A DNA stretch of 64,000 nucleotides from Puccinellia tenuiflora (Eukaryota > Streptophyta > Magnoliopsida > Poales > Poaceae): the NCBI GenBank assembly GCA_012064385.1, contig QRDG01000964.1:1-64000 (forward strand), in the 5' to 3' direction. Below are positions 30,136 to 40,380 of the stretch, piece after piece. Numbering within the stretch: the stretch's first letter is position 1; every line of letters starts with the position of its first letter. The notes beneath the pieces are model-generated. The model was not told the origin of the DNA. It saw only the letters and a program-made list of their open reading frames with translations, and ran no database searches. A program made the position numbers and the translations under genes.

Positions 30136-31980
30136 CTTCTCCATTGGGGCCACGAGGACGGGTGGCGAGGCAAGGTAGCTCTTGAGTGATTGGAGAGCTT
30201 CCTCAGCCTCGGGGTTCACTCCACGGGGCCCGATTTCTTGAGCAACTTGAAGAACGGCAAAGCCCACTCTCCAAGCCTTGAGATGAAGCGGCCGAGTGCA
30301 GTGATGCACCCGTTGAGGCGCTGCACGTCCTTGACTCGCCGGGGCGCTTCCATTCGTTCGATGGCCTTGATCTTGTCGGGGTTCGCCTCAATCCCCCGGT
30401 GGGAGATCAGGAAACCCAATAGCTTGCCGGATGGGACCCCAAACACCCACTTGTCGGGAGCTTGAAGTTGACCCGGCGGAGGTTGTCGAAAGTCTCGTGC
30501 AGGTCCTAGACAAGGGAGTCCTGGAACCTTGTCTTGACCACGATGCCGTCGATGTAGGCTTCAACGTTGCGGCCCAGCTGGGTCCGAAGGCACGCTTGCA
30601 TCGCGCGCTGGAAGGTAGCGCCAGCGTTCCGGAGGACGAAAGGCATCCGGGTGTAGCAGTAGCAGCCCTTGGGGGTGATGAAGGCCGTCTTCTCCTGGTC
30701 CTCGACCGCCATCAGGATCTGGTGGTACCCGGAGAAGGCATCCATGAAACACAGTGACTCGCAGCCGGCTGTGGAGTCCACGATCTGATCGATGCGCGGC
30801 AGAGGGAACGGGTCCTTGGGGCAGGCCTTGTTCAGGTCTGTGAAGTCGACGCAGAGTCGTAGCTTGGAGGAGTTCGGCTTTGGCACCACCACTGGGTTGG
30901 CCACCCAGGTGGGATGAGGCACCACCTTGATGACACCGGCTTCCAGTAGCTTGTCGGTCTCGGAGACGATGAACTCCAACTTTTCCTTGCTCTGCTTCCG
31001 CAGAACTTGCTTCACGGGGCGGGCGTCCGTGTTCACCGCCAGCTTGTGCTCGATCACCTTCCTTGGTACACCAGGTAAACCCGACGCTTCCCATGCGAAG
31101 ACGTCAGAATTTTCCTGAAGGAAGGCGACGAGCGCGCTTTCTGATTTGTCAGTGAGGTGGGCACCGATGGTGATGGTGCGAGAGCCGTCACTCGTGAGTG
31201 CCACCTTCTTGGTCATCTGCGGGTCGCCGCGGAATGGCGCCCTCTTGGGGGCCGCGGGTGCCGAGCTCCCGGGGTTCCCTCCGCCCCCGAGAGCAATGTC
31301 AGCATCGGCGTCTTGCATGTCTTGTCGGGTGTCCACCATTGCGGCCACCGTCTGGTTTAGTCTCTGGGCGCAGTAGATGGCGTCGTCGATGTCGGCCTTG
31401 ATCCTGATCACACCCCAAGCCGCCGGGATTTTCATCATGTTGTAGGCAAAATGGGAGACGGCCATGAACTTGGCCAGCGCGGGTCGGCCGAGTATGCCGT
31501 TGTAGGGGAGTGGCGTGTCGGCGATGTCGAAGACGATCTCCTCGGTGCGGAAGTTCTCAGGGCCACCAAACGTGACCGGAAGAGAGATCTTCCCCAGAGG
31601 CCGTGTGATATTCCCGTTCACACCTTGGAACACGCCGGTGTCTTGCAGTCGAGAGAAAGGGATTTGCAAAGTGGCCAGGACCTTTGCCGTCAGCAGGATG
31701 AGGCTGGAGCCTCCGTCGACCAGCATCTTGGTGACCTTGAAGTTGTGGATGATGGGTGACACGCCCAGGGGCAGTGTCCCTACCCTGACGGTGTTGTCAG
31801 GGTGATCTTCCGGGTCGAAGAAGATGACCTGGTTAGACCACTCCAGGGGCTTTAACGGCGCCGGGGCGACCGCGTTCAGCTCCCGGACGAGTCTCTTGCT
31901 GGCGCTGTTGGTGGGAGGCAGGGAGGCTCCCCGTGAATGCACCCGACGGCGCCATTGACTTCTTGGAATTGTCCGTTGCC
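30136..31980 (-). pseudogene. Protease-RT region of pol, outer Gypsy element (catalytic residue lost)
   Basis: Minus-strand frame from about 31950 to a stop at 30506, then a second frame from 30446 to 30216 and a third up to the insertion. The protease has LVDGGSS. The RT shows CVDFTDLNKACPKDPFPLPR, FMDAFSGYHQI and NAGATFQRAMQA. The catalytic motif at 30545-30556 reads YIDG instead of YxDD: the second Asp codon is GGC. A stop follows 13 codons later (RFQDSLV, stop). The next frame resumes with FGVPSGKLLGFLISHRGIEANP, the usual RT thumb, then shifts again. With the loss of a metal-binding Asp, two frame breaks and a nested insertion, this RT cannot be active. Confidence 0.9.
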
Positions 31981-33707
31981 GCCACCCTGAGGAGCTGGAG
32001 CGTCCCCGTTGTCGGTGAACTCCGCGTTGTTTGGCCCACGTCCGCCTTGGCCACCGCGCCCTCCTCCACGGCTTCCGCGTCCTCCGCCTCGCCCCCATCC
32101 CGGCCGTCACTGCCTTGGCGACCTGTGGGACAGTTCCGGGAGTAATGCCCGTGGAGTCCGCAGCTGTAGCAGGCGCCTGGGCAGGTCCCGCCTCCTTGAC
32201 GTTGCGTGGGCGCAATGAGGCCGTTTACTTGGCGGCAGTCCTTGAGCGGGTGATTGCCGTCGGGGTGGACGTGGCACCATGGATCTTCATCGCCCTCAGA
32301 AGTCGGGGCTGGCTTGACCTTCTTGGAGAGAGGCTTGGTGACGAAGACGCGGTTGTCGGGACCGGAGTCCTGCTTCTTGCTCTTGGCGGGGGTGGCCTCG
32401 TCCTCGGGTTCCTCCTCCCCGGGGACTCTGACCCCCTCTTCTGCGCGGGCGTAGCGGTCCGCGAGCTCCCATAGCTCGCGGGTAGTTTCGATGCGATGAG
32501 TGCTCAACTTCTCGCGCATCCGGGTATGTCGAATGTTGGCGTGGAAGGACTGAATTACCAGCTCCTGCTTGATGCTGGGGATGGTGTTCATCTTCTGGGT
32601 GAAGCGTTGGATGAACTTGCGGAGAGTTTCACCCGGAAGCTGCTTAAAGTCGTGCAGGTCGCTGGGAACTCCTGGGCGCTGGTAGCCGCCCTGGAAAGCC
32701 CCCAGGAATGCCTCCTTTAGTGCCCGCCAGGATCGGATGGAGCACTTGGGGAGGTTAAGGAGCCATGACTGAGCGTCTCCCTTCAGGGCCAATGGGAACC
32801 AATTGGCCATCATGACCTCGTCGGCCCCGGCGACCACCGCAGCCAGCGAGTATAGCTGCAGGAAGTCCCGAGGGTTGGTGGTGCCATCGTAGCGGAGGAC
32901 ATCGATCTTGAACTTCTTGGGCCAGGTGGCCTGGCGAAACTCAGGGGAGAGGGCGAGACAGCCCTTGGCGATGTCGTCGTCTCGATCTTCCCGTCGATGG
33001 CGCTCTCGACGACGTTCGATGCGGGTGTGTGCATCCTCGTGGAGACGGTTGTTGAGGTCGTTACACAGATCCAGGTTGCGCGCGGAGGATGAACCAACGG
33101 AGATGTCCGGGCCGCCGTTGCGGTTAGCCCGACCCGCCGCGGGAGGGTTTGCTTGAGGAGGCACGGTTTCACCTGGGCGATCTCCCCGGGGAGGGTCCCG
33201 GGGTTCTCGCGCCTCTGCTCCCTTGGCTCTGGGGCTGTCGACGGTGGGGGCGTGAACGGGCTCACACCTGGGACCACCGTCGGCGAAGTCGAGGAGTTCC
33301 TCCACACGGGTCCGCCACTCCTGGTAGACCTTGGGGTTGTCGGTGCTAGGTGGGAACTGGATCAGAGCCTTGGCGGTGACGAGGGCGTCGTGGCGGGCCT
33401 GCGCGTCGTCCGAGAGGAGAGTGCAGGACTTGCTCTTGGTGCCCTGCTGACCCTTGCCAGCGTGGGCACCCTCGCTCTTTTCACCGACAGAGGGGTCCTT
33501 GCCAGCGTTGCCGCCCATGCTCTTCTCCGCGCCACCATATTCACCGCTCCGGGTTGGGCCGCCTGCCCCGCCCAGAGCGTCCTTCTCCGGAGGTGGAGGA
33601 GGAGAAGCCCGGTTTGCCGCAGCAGCGCGACGCTCGCCGGTAGCCTGAGAGCGCGCAGGGGAGGCCGCCTTGGACGCCTGGACGTCGGGCCTCTTCTTTG
33701 GCGCCAT
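31833..33707 (-). CDS. gag, outer Gypsy element
   Basis: Minus-strand ORF of 624 codons from the ATG at 33707 (MAPKKRPDVQAS); the frame is open up to 33773. The N-terminus is Ala/Gly/Pro-rich and probably disordered. The gag domain follows in mid-protein (YDGTTNPRDFLQLYS, NWFPLALKGDAQSWLLNLP, FQGGYQRPG, FIQRFTQKMN). After it come a CHVHPDGNHPLKDC block and a CX2CX4HX4C zinc knuckle (CYSCGLHGHYSRNC, starting about residue 513) for RNA binding. It overlaps the protease frame at 31833-31980, and the true product probably continues into pol there through a frame change. It is the best-preserved sense gene of the outer element. Confidence 0.88.
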   Translation of the reverse strand: MAPKKRPDVQASKAASPARSQATGERRAAAANRASPPPPPEKDALGGAGGPTRSGEYGGAEKSMGGNAGKDPSVGEKSEGAHAGKGQQGTKSKSCTLLSDDAQARHDALVTAKALIQFPPSTDNPKVYQEWRTRVEELLDFADGGPRCEPVHAPTVDSPRAKGAEAREPRDPPRGDRPGETVPPQANPPAAGRANRNGGPDISVGSSSARNLDLCNDLNNRLHEDAHTRIERRRERHRREDRDDDIAKGCLALSPEFRQATWPKKFKIDVLRYDGTTNPRDFLQLYSLAAVVAGADEVMMANWFPLALKGDAQSWLLNLPKCSIRSWRALKEAFLGAFQGGYQRPGVPSDLHDFKQLPGETLRKFIQRFTQKMNTIPSIKQELVIQSFHANIRHTRMREKLSTHRIETTRELWELADRYARAEEGVRVPGEEEPEDEATPAKSKKQDSGPDNRVFVTKPLSKKVKPAPTSEGDEDPWCHVHPDGNHPLKDCRQVNGLIAPTQRQGGGTCPGACYSCGLHGHYSRNCPTGRQGSDGRDGGEAEDAEAVEEGAVAKADVGQTTRSSPTTGTLQLLRVAATDNSKKSMAPSGAFTGSLPASHQQRQQETRPGAERGRPGAVKAPGVV

Positions 33708-33779
33708 GGTCGATGAAGAACTTGACGCAGATCTCCTCGAAGATCTCGAAGCCGATGAAGAAGAAATCAACACTTGCGC

Positions 33780-33797
33780 CCCCTACCTGGCGCGCCA
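33780..33797 (-). promoter_or_regulatory. Primer-binding site of the outer element
   Basis: Two bases inside the 5' LTR, the minus strand reads TGGCGCGCCAGGTAGGGG, a TGGCGC-type PBS. Confidence 0.7.
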
Positions 33798-33799
33798 GA

Positions 33800-34798
33800 T
33801 GTCGTGTCTTGGATCACGGACACCGGGAGTAAAGGATACCCCCTTTTTAGGTTCGGTATGGGGCGCGAAGGAGGCTGAGTGACGTCTTCCGCCCGGGGGC
33901 TTCGTCTACGCTCGAGATCTATGTACTAGCAAGCATCACAGAGACACAAGGAGTTTACCCAGGTTCAGGCCGCCCGGAGGCTAACAGCCCTACTCCTGCA
34001 TGTATGGATTGAGAGGTGTATCATGGTGTAGCTTTACAATGGTGGTCGCGGGTGAGAACCCGGGAGGTGTTGGCTACATGTTGAAGACGAGCAGATCCTG
34101 GCCCGGAGGAGATCACCTCTCGCCTAAGCTAACCTTGGACTCATGCACTACCTAGCCTAGCCTCCAACTTGACGGTGTTCCGTCTTGTGGTCTTGTTCCC
34201 GTGCTGGTTCTCTCCCCGAACTTGTCCTCTCCCCTTGGGTGCCTTGGTCCTCCTTTTATAGGCTAAGGGGATACCACAGGTGCTCCCTTGGGGCCGGAGG
34301 GGTTTTGGCGGGAAAACCCCTCCGGGTTCTCCTTGGGAGGCGACGTGGCCTCCTCTCGTCCAAGTATTCTTCTCAAAGGGGGTAGGTGAGGTCGCCCACC
34401 TTTTCCAGGGAGGGCAGACAGAGGCTGACAGCTTTTCCGCCTCTGCCCCTTTGGCGCCTCCATCTTCTTGGCACCCAAGTCTTCTAGGAGCCTCCAGCCA
34501 GGGCTGGCAAGCTTATCCTCTTTGCGCACTCGAGGTTGGTTCCCGCGGTGAGCCTGGCCTCCTGCCGGGCGTCGGGGTCCCGGGACCTCCATGCCTGCTT
34601 CCGGGTCGAGGGGGCCCCAGAGGGTCCCCGGGGCTTTTCCTTGGTTGTCGATGCCACGCACGCCGGGACGCCGTGGGGCAGATGGGGGGCCCATCTTCCA
34701 GTCTTGTGCCTTGGCCTTGAGTGCCTCCTTGGTGGGCCCATGTGCGATGGACCCACTTTGACCGCATCAGGGGAACCCCATGTTCCACTGTTGCGACA
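33800..34798 (-). repeat. 5' LTR of the outer retrotransposon
   Basis: 999 bp. A TATAAAAGG promoter motif at 34252-34260 on the minus strand lies at the position expected for transcription toward gag. Confidence 0.95.
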
Positions 34799-34803
34799 AT
34801 CAC
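34799..34803. repeat. TSD of the outer retrotransposon, right copy
   Basis: ATCAC, matching 11764-11768. Confidence 0.9.
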
Positions 34804-36001
34804 GTTCAATCTAGCAAGTCTTACAGAAGCAATGTTGATATCTTATATAGCATGACCTCTTTGTTTTGCATTTTGGACTTTGGCTTATAAGCCAAAAAAA
34901 ATGTATTTTGTCTTCTTATTTATTTTCGAAGTCAATAGCTTAAATCCAAGCGTTTGGCTTCCAAAACAAAATTCAAAAACACATACGAAGTATTTAGTTA
35001 TTTTATGGTTTATAATCAAAAGTCTAAAAAGCCAAAATAAGCCCAAACAAAGAGTGACATGTTCCTCGGCTGGGTAGCGGGTGGATGACCATTGCCCTCT
35101 GGTCTTGGGCTGGGCCATCACATCAGATGCTGGTTGCTCTCCAGTAGCTCTAGAAGAAGTGCTAATATACACAAAGCCGATTCCTAAATGTTAAGAAGGG
35201 TCAAGATTCAGATAAGCTCATCACTACGGAGATGTCGTTGACCATCTGGAATCGCTAAGTGGAACCTTGGTGTAACTCTGAACATCAATATGAATATTGA
35301 GACGAGTTGAATTCACTAGGTCTAGAGTAGGGAGCGGTTGCCTTTTACTGATGTCTTCTATTCCACAAATATCTTACATTTTTTTGTCTTTCATGTGTTT
35401 TTGCCGCATCTCTCTCGGTCGACTAACAATTCAATTGCTTTTAGAACTTGCTACTACCGGTGTGAGCAAAAGCATTGGGCCACCCGTTCTACCTATATAT
35501 ATGCACACGCTGACACTGTTACTACATTGTCGAAGGTTGGTATGCATGTACCTGTTTCACATTGATACATGCTATAAATGAAATGGTAATAAAAGAGATG
35601 ATATTTTCATCCTGGTAGGATAAGACGATTTTGTTATATTTTGTATTCCCATTAAGTGGACTTGAGTGTTTTTCAAGCCATTACCGGTATTACATTCAGC
35701 CATCTAAGGTTTTGTCTGTTATTATGCAAGATAGAAAGAATATTCATCTTAATTATTGCTAAGCAGTAGAAATACAAACTTTGTTTACTACAGTTCGTGC
35801 AGGAATAAATTGGTAAAATGCAAGACAAATAATTGCTCCTCATAAAACAGAGAGAAATGAACTGTAATTGCATAAAGTAATACAGTATAAAGTTACATAC
35901 AAATCTAAAGCCATGTCCTTTTGATTCACGCAACAAACATGAAAAAATGAATCAACCGGAGATACACGACCGATGCATTCGGAATATAGCAGCCTGTGCC
36001 C
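34804..36001. repeat. Array unit B, resumed after the retrotransposon block
   Basis: It aligns with unit A from 6281 to 8749, but without the Helitron. It includes the second copy of the foldback MITE (34857-35054) and the AT-rich array block (35440-36000). No intact gene in this part. Confidence 0.8.
34857..35054. mobile_element. Degraded Tourist-like foldback MITE (unit B copy)
   Basis: Paralogue of 6333-6536 with the same inverted ends and small indels. Confidence 0.6.
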
Positions 36002-36231
36002 TTAGAGTCTGACGCCAAGAAGCGACCTCCCCGCGAGCCGGATTCCGCCAACAAGCTGCCCACGACCTTCGAATAGCATCTGGCCGGCATCTTAGTAACT
36101 ATACACACCGCCTGATCCCGACTCTGACACGAGCCCGTGGTAGCTCGACTGCCAGGCAGCGAGCAATAGAGGAGTAGGGCTATGAGCCAAGTGGTGGACA
36201 GAATCTTTGACGGACCGAAAGCAGCTGTCAT
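36002..36231 (-). pseudogene. Small secreted-peptide-like gene, copy B (frameshifted)
   Basis: The ATG at 36231 aligns with copies A and F. The N-terminus STTWLIALLL is a hydrophobic run. As in copy A, an internal indel separates the signal-peptide part from the C-terminal block. In the proper frame that block is well kept here (MLFEGRGQLVGGIRLAGR, LLGV.L) and ends in a TAA at 36002-36004. The open frame from the ATG instead runs to 35926 as unrelated residues. A TATAAACA box lies at 36322-36329. Confidence 0.6.
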
Positions 36232-36321
36232 TTTGATTATTTTGTGTGTGTACTGCTAGTTTTGTCTTCGTGTGAGTGTTTCGATTCTGAGCCTCAGACC
36301 ATCTTCATACAAGTTGGTGCC

Positions 36322-36329
36322 TGTTTATA
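36322..36329 (-). promoter_or_regulatory. TATA-like box of peptide-gene copy B
   Basis: TATAAACA on the minus strand, 91 bp above the ATG; one base different from copies A and C'. Confidence 0.5.
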
Positions 36330-37345
36330 GTAACGCTTGCATCCTCTATCTTACCGCGGCTGCTGGCACAGAGTTAGCGCCTAGATGTATTGTAGCACCG
36401 CTCGAGCTAGGGTCCGCTTCAGATATTTTTGGCCTCTGTGTATGCGTATCTATCTAGAGCGCCCGTCGCGTTAATCTGTGTCGACGCAAAAAATATTTCT
36501 TCAACTGGATGGGAAAAGGGTTAAACAGGCAGGATTTTCAACCTAGTGTCTCCGTCCGCAATGTACATGGCATAAGATGGTACCGGGATCTTCCTCACAA
36601 AAGAAGAAAATTGGCATGCCGTGCATCCACCTAGGAGACATCTTTTGACGTCGTGCGGACGAGGTATGATAAGTTTGCCTGCCTATTTGGGTCCAAGCTC
36701 GGAAGTAACCAGGTCGCAATCTTCTGGTGACCCTCTCGATTTATCAGATAAGCATGTTTGCCATGTCGTTACTCGTCCTTCGAAGTCCCCATTGTGTATC
36801 TGTACAGGAACATGTGGATAATCAGATGCCAGAAGTCCATTAGGTCCAAAGAGCAATGTTTGCCTCGTTCCCAACGTCTCCAATTCCGAAACAAATCTCA
36901 TATTGCTGGCCAAGCCGTTCGCCTCTCATCTCTTTAGGCCTTCTAGCTAGAATGCGACTATAGCAGCCGAGAAGTGTTGGTGTAATATAGAAGTTGATAT
37001 GGCTTGGCTGATCAGCATAGAGCAATATATATTCACACACAACATCGTCTACACAAGCAAAAAGTAGTTGGGCCTAACATTATTTTGCATTCATCGCGGG
37101 CATATCTTGGTAAAGAGATGAAAACACACGTTCTTAACTTGAATGATCGGTAGTGTACCCGTATAGCTTCAGTGATCCATCATCCGTGGGAGGAAAGTGG
37201 TGTATGTCAGCAAGGGCGGCGTCGCGGCTACTCGGACCGTATATTCCGATTCCACGCGGTGACTGGTCTCATTTGACCTCGTGCTTAGAGTCCCCTTTCT
37301 TCTCGGTTAGCGGTGGCAGCTGGATTCTCCTAAGTCTGAGTTATA
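36330..37345. repeat. Flanking block, copy B (diverged)
   Basis: Aligns with 9073-10040 and 38117-39090 with many substitutions and indels. It stops near GCCAATTCTCCTA, where copies A and C' continue. No recognised gene. Confidence 0.7.
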
Positions 37346-37359
37346 TTGCCAATTCTCCT

Positions 37360-37805
37360 AAGTGCGACGAGGAAGGCACTAAGGCTTAAAGACTTGTTCG
37401 GGGAGCCTACAGTCGAATCCGGGAATTTTCTTATGGTTTGTATCAATGTTATGTACGAGTACTTTAGGATTGGCCTCCAAAACTCATGTACGGCTGTAGA
37501 CTTCCACCATGTATCTCTCAATGCCTTCCTAACATAGTATTAAGTCGTGCTCCGGCGAGGCGATCGAACCTTTCCAAAAAAAAGGGAGATGCATTTTCTT
37601 ACGAAGGAGGAAGGCACTAGAGCTCCCAATACTTGTTCGAGGAGCCTAGAGTCGACTCCGAGAATTCTTGTATCGATAGATCGATGTTGAGCAAGGTATT
37701 TTTGGGTTTGCCTCGGAAATTATTGTATGACTCGAGCATTCCACCAAGTTCCCTCAAACACCTTCCTATCAAAGGATTAAGTCACGTTCCGGCGAGACAA
37801 CCGAA
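37360..37805. repeat. Diverged tandem duplication, two units of about 200 bp
   Basis: Units at about 37365-37570 and 37605-37805 share GAGGAAGGCACTA, ACTTGTTCG.GGAGCCTA, a TATGTA/TATTGTATGACT region and CCGGCGAG.C..TCGAAC. It sits exactly between flanking blocks B and C'. Confidence 0.75.
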
Positions 37806-37824
37806 CATATTCCACCAACCGCCA

Positions 37825-38020
37825 ACAAGCTTCCCACGACCTTCGAGTAGCATCTGGCCGGCATCTTAGTAACTGTACACACCGCCTGAGCCCGACTCCG
37901 ACATGAGCCTGTGGACGCCCTGCCGGTGGTAGCGCGACTGCCAGGCAGCGAGCGATCGAGGAGCAGGGCTATGAGCCAAGTGGTGGACAGACTCTTCGAC
38001 GGACCGAAAGCAGCAGTCAT
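37825..38020 (-). pseudogene. Small secreted-peptide-like gene, copy C' (3' end missing)
   Basis: Nearly identical to copy A from the ATG (38020 here, 8994 there), with the same N-terminus MTAAFGPSKSLSTTW. It diverges abruptly at about 37825, inside the conserved C-terminal region, because the duplicated segment begins there. The final residues and stop are replaced by unrelated sequence (ORF end at 37769). The TATA box is retained at 38109-38116. Confidence 0.65.
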
Positions 38021-38108
38021 TTTGATTATTTTGTGTGTACTGCTAGTTTTGTTATCGTGTGAGTGTTCCGATTCTGAGCCTCAGACCATCTTTATACAAG
38101 CTGGTGCC

Positions 38109-38116
38109 TATTTATA
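38109..38116 (-). promoter_or_regulatory. TATA box of peptide-gene copy C'
   Basis: TATAAATA on the minus strand, identical to the box at 9065-9072. Confidence 0.55.
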
Positions 38117-40108
38117 GTAGCCTAGTCGTACTGTAGCACCGCTTGAGCGTTGGGTGACTTTATAGGCATTTACTTGCTAGGGTCAGCTTCAGATTTTTTT
38201 TTTTGCCTCTGTGTTTGCGTATCTATCTGGAGCGCCCGTCGCGTTAATCTGCGTCAATGCAAAAAAAAAAAAAAATCTTGGACTAGATGGGGAAAGGGTT
38301 AAACATGCAGGATTTTCCTCGAGCAATATGTACATGGCCTAAGATGGTACCGGGATCTTCCTCACTGAGGAAGAAAATTCGCATGCCGTGCATCCACCTA
38401 GGAGACATCTTTTGACGTCGACGTGCGGACGAGGTACGATAATCAGACCGCAATATTCTCGTTGACCGTCTCGATTTATCAGAGAAGCATGTCTGCCATG
38501 CCGTTGCTCGTCCGTTAACGTCCCCATTGTGTGTCAGTAGAAAAACAAGTGGATAATCACATGCCAGAAGTCCATTAGGTCCAAAGAGCAATGGTTGCCT
38601 CGTTCCCAAAGTCTCCAACTCCGAAAAAATCACATAATGCTCGTCAAGCCGTCCTCCTCTCATCTCTCTAGGCCTTCTAGAATGCGACCTCTATAGCAGC
38701 CGAAAAGTGTTAGTTCACTATAGAAGTTGATATGGCTTGGCTGATCAACATAGAGCAATATATATTCACACACGACATTATCCACACAAGCAAAAAGTAG
38801 TTGGGCCTAACATTTTTTTGCATTGATTGCAGGCATAACTTGGTAAAGAGATGAAAACGCATGCTTCTAACTTGAATCAGTGGTAGTGTACCATATACTA
38901 GCTTTCAGTAATCAATCATCTGTGGGAGGAAAGTGGTGTATCCGTGTATGGCAGCAGTTTGGCGTCACAGCTACTCGGGCCGTATATTCGGATTCCGCGC
39001 GGTATGATTATGATGTGTCTCATTTAGCCTCGTGCTCAGAGTCCCCTTTCTTCTAAGTTAGCGGTGGCTGCTGGATTTTCCTTAATCTGAGTTAAATTGC
39101 CAATTCTCCTATATAAATTTCTATTTATAGTCACAGAATAGGGATCAGAGGCCTGTCCGGTCGACAGTCACTGGGTAGAGCGTTTTTTAATTTTCATTTG
39201 AAATATGTTTTTGCAATGTTTGCATTAACTGCTCACGATCGCCGGAGTAAAAAAATTAGGAAGAGCGGTGGAAAAGATGACAAATAAATCCATAAGATTA
39301 CACGAGCGTTGAACGTACTCATTCCGATCCATAAAAAGTGTCGCCCACTTAGTACAAAGTTTTTATAGATCTAAAGGAGTACACTTTTCAATGTTAAATG
39401 CATCAACGGTACTTCGTACTTACAAAGCCGTATTTGCGGCCACAGTCTCACAGAATACGGATCAGAGGCCCTTCCAGGGTGTTGTATTTGCTGACGTGGA
39501 TTGGTATAGACCCTATCTGTCAGACCAATTTGGGTTTGAGAGGTGCAACCGTTTGAGGGCTTTTCTTGCAAATTGTACTAGCACATCATCACAGCACCAG
39601 CACCCACCCCACCCCGCGTTCTGTGCAACAACGCCACCATGCAGAACCGCGTCCAGGGCGAGGTCGCGCGCTGGCGTCGGAAGAGGCGCCTTCAGGACTG
39701 GCAGGCAAGCAGCCGGAGGCGGAGCCTTATCGTGCAGGCGGCGGACTCGCGGCCGTGCAGATCGAGCCGCCGTGAAACCCACCTCGACCACCCATTCGTC
39801 CCCGGTGACCATGCGAGCATCTCAATGGAAGAGCAGAGCGCGGCCCGGTCGCGTTGGCATGGTGCGCATGCTTTGACACGCCGCCGGCGTGCAGCACGAC
39901 CACCGCCTTCTGCAGCCAGGTCCTAGCTAGAGCTGGGGACTGGGGAGAAGCCCTGCCTCGTCTTGGCGTCGACCGTAGCGCTCACTGCGTTGCGGAGATT
40001 TGGCCGGAGCCGCTGCAGCACGTCCGCTCGCATCTAGTACGCGGAACGTCACGTGCAGGTTCGTCATATGTGTGGCAGCGTGGGGGCGCGCACTCTGTGG
40101 GTTGCAGT
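38117..40108. repeat. Flanking block, copy C' (near-identical to 9073-11040)
   Basis: Very high identity to copy A over about 2 kb, with a few indels (for example 38308-38325). It contains the paralogues of the 9288-9629 ORF (38283-38663), the Stowaway MITE (39318-39379) and the 41-codon ORF (39639 onward). No recognised gene. Confidence 0.88.
39318..39379. mobile_element. Stowaway-type MITE, short form (copy C')
   Basis: Bounded by TA at 39316-39317 and 39380-39381; paralogue of 10256-10317. Confidence 0.75.
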
Positions 40109-40380
40109 AAGTTAAATATATTACCTAGCCTAGGACTTTTCGATTATTTGGCTAGTGTATCAACTCAATATGATATCAGAGACACAGAAGGTCTCAAGTT
40201 CAAACCCCGGCTTCTACACTATTTAATACAAAAATAGTTACGGCCTCCAACTAACTCCACGTCTAGTGTCTTACCGATTGTCCCGCCTACACGTGAGGGG
40301 GAGTGTTAAATATATTACCTAGCCTATTCCATCAATTCGGATTTTTAGATTATTTGCCTAGTGCATCAATCAATTCAATA
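40109..40380 (+). mobile_element. SMART/TRIM-type miniature LTR retrotransposon (copy 1)
   Basis: 272 bp. Short terminal repeats (40109-40170 and 40304-40380) share TTAAATATATTACCTAGCC, ATTATTTG and ...TTCAATA. A PBS-like TGATATCAGAGAC (normal form TGGTATCAGAGC, initiator tRNA-Met) starts at 40171, and a purine tract GTGAGGGGGAG ends at 40303. There is no coding capacity. CAGT occurs on both sides. The paralogous site near 11037 (GGTGCAGTGCTGC) lacks the element. A second copy is at 56944-57220. Confidence 0.85.

Larger units (their letters stand above)
11769..34798 (-). mobile_element. Outer Ty3/Gypsy LTR retrotransposon, minus strand, split by a nested element
   Basis: A complete element of about 11 kb once the nested insertion (18134-30130) is discounted. 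LTRs are 11769-12770 (3' LTR in element sense) and 33800-34798 (5' LTR), beginning TG and ending CA, with TSD ATCAC. A primer-binding-site-like sequence follows the 5' LTR and a purine-rich tract precedes the 3' LTR. Gene order on the minus strand is gag, protease, RT, (insertion), RNase H, integrase: the Ty3/Gypsy order. The 3' noncoding region carries two antisense, gene-like ORFs. I counted by eye about 25 substitutions between the two ~1-kb LTRs. Extra antisense ORFs between integrase and 3' LTR are known from Tat-lineage Gypsy elements, so I infer that lineage. I assign no family name. Confidence 0.93.
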
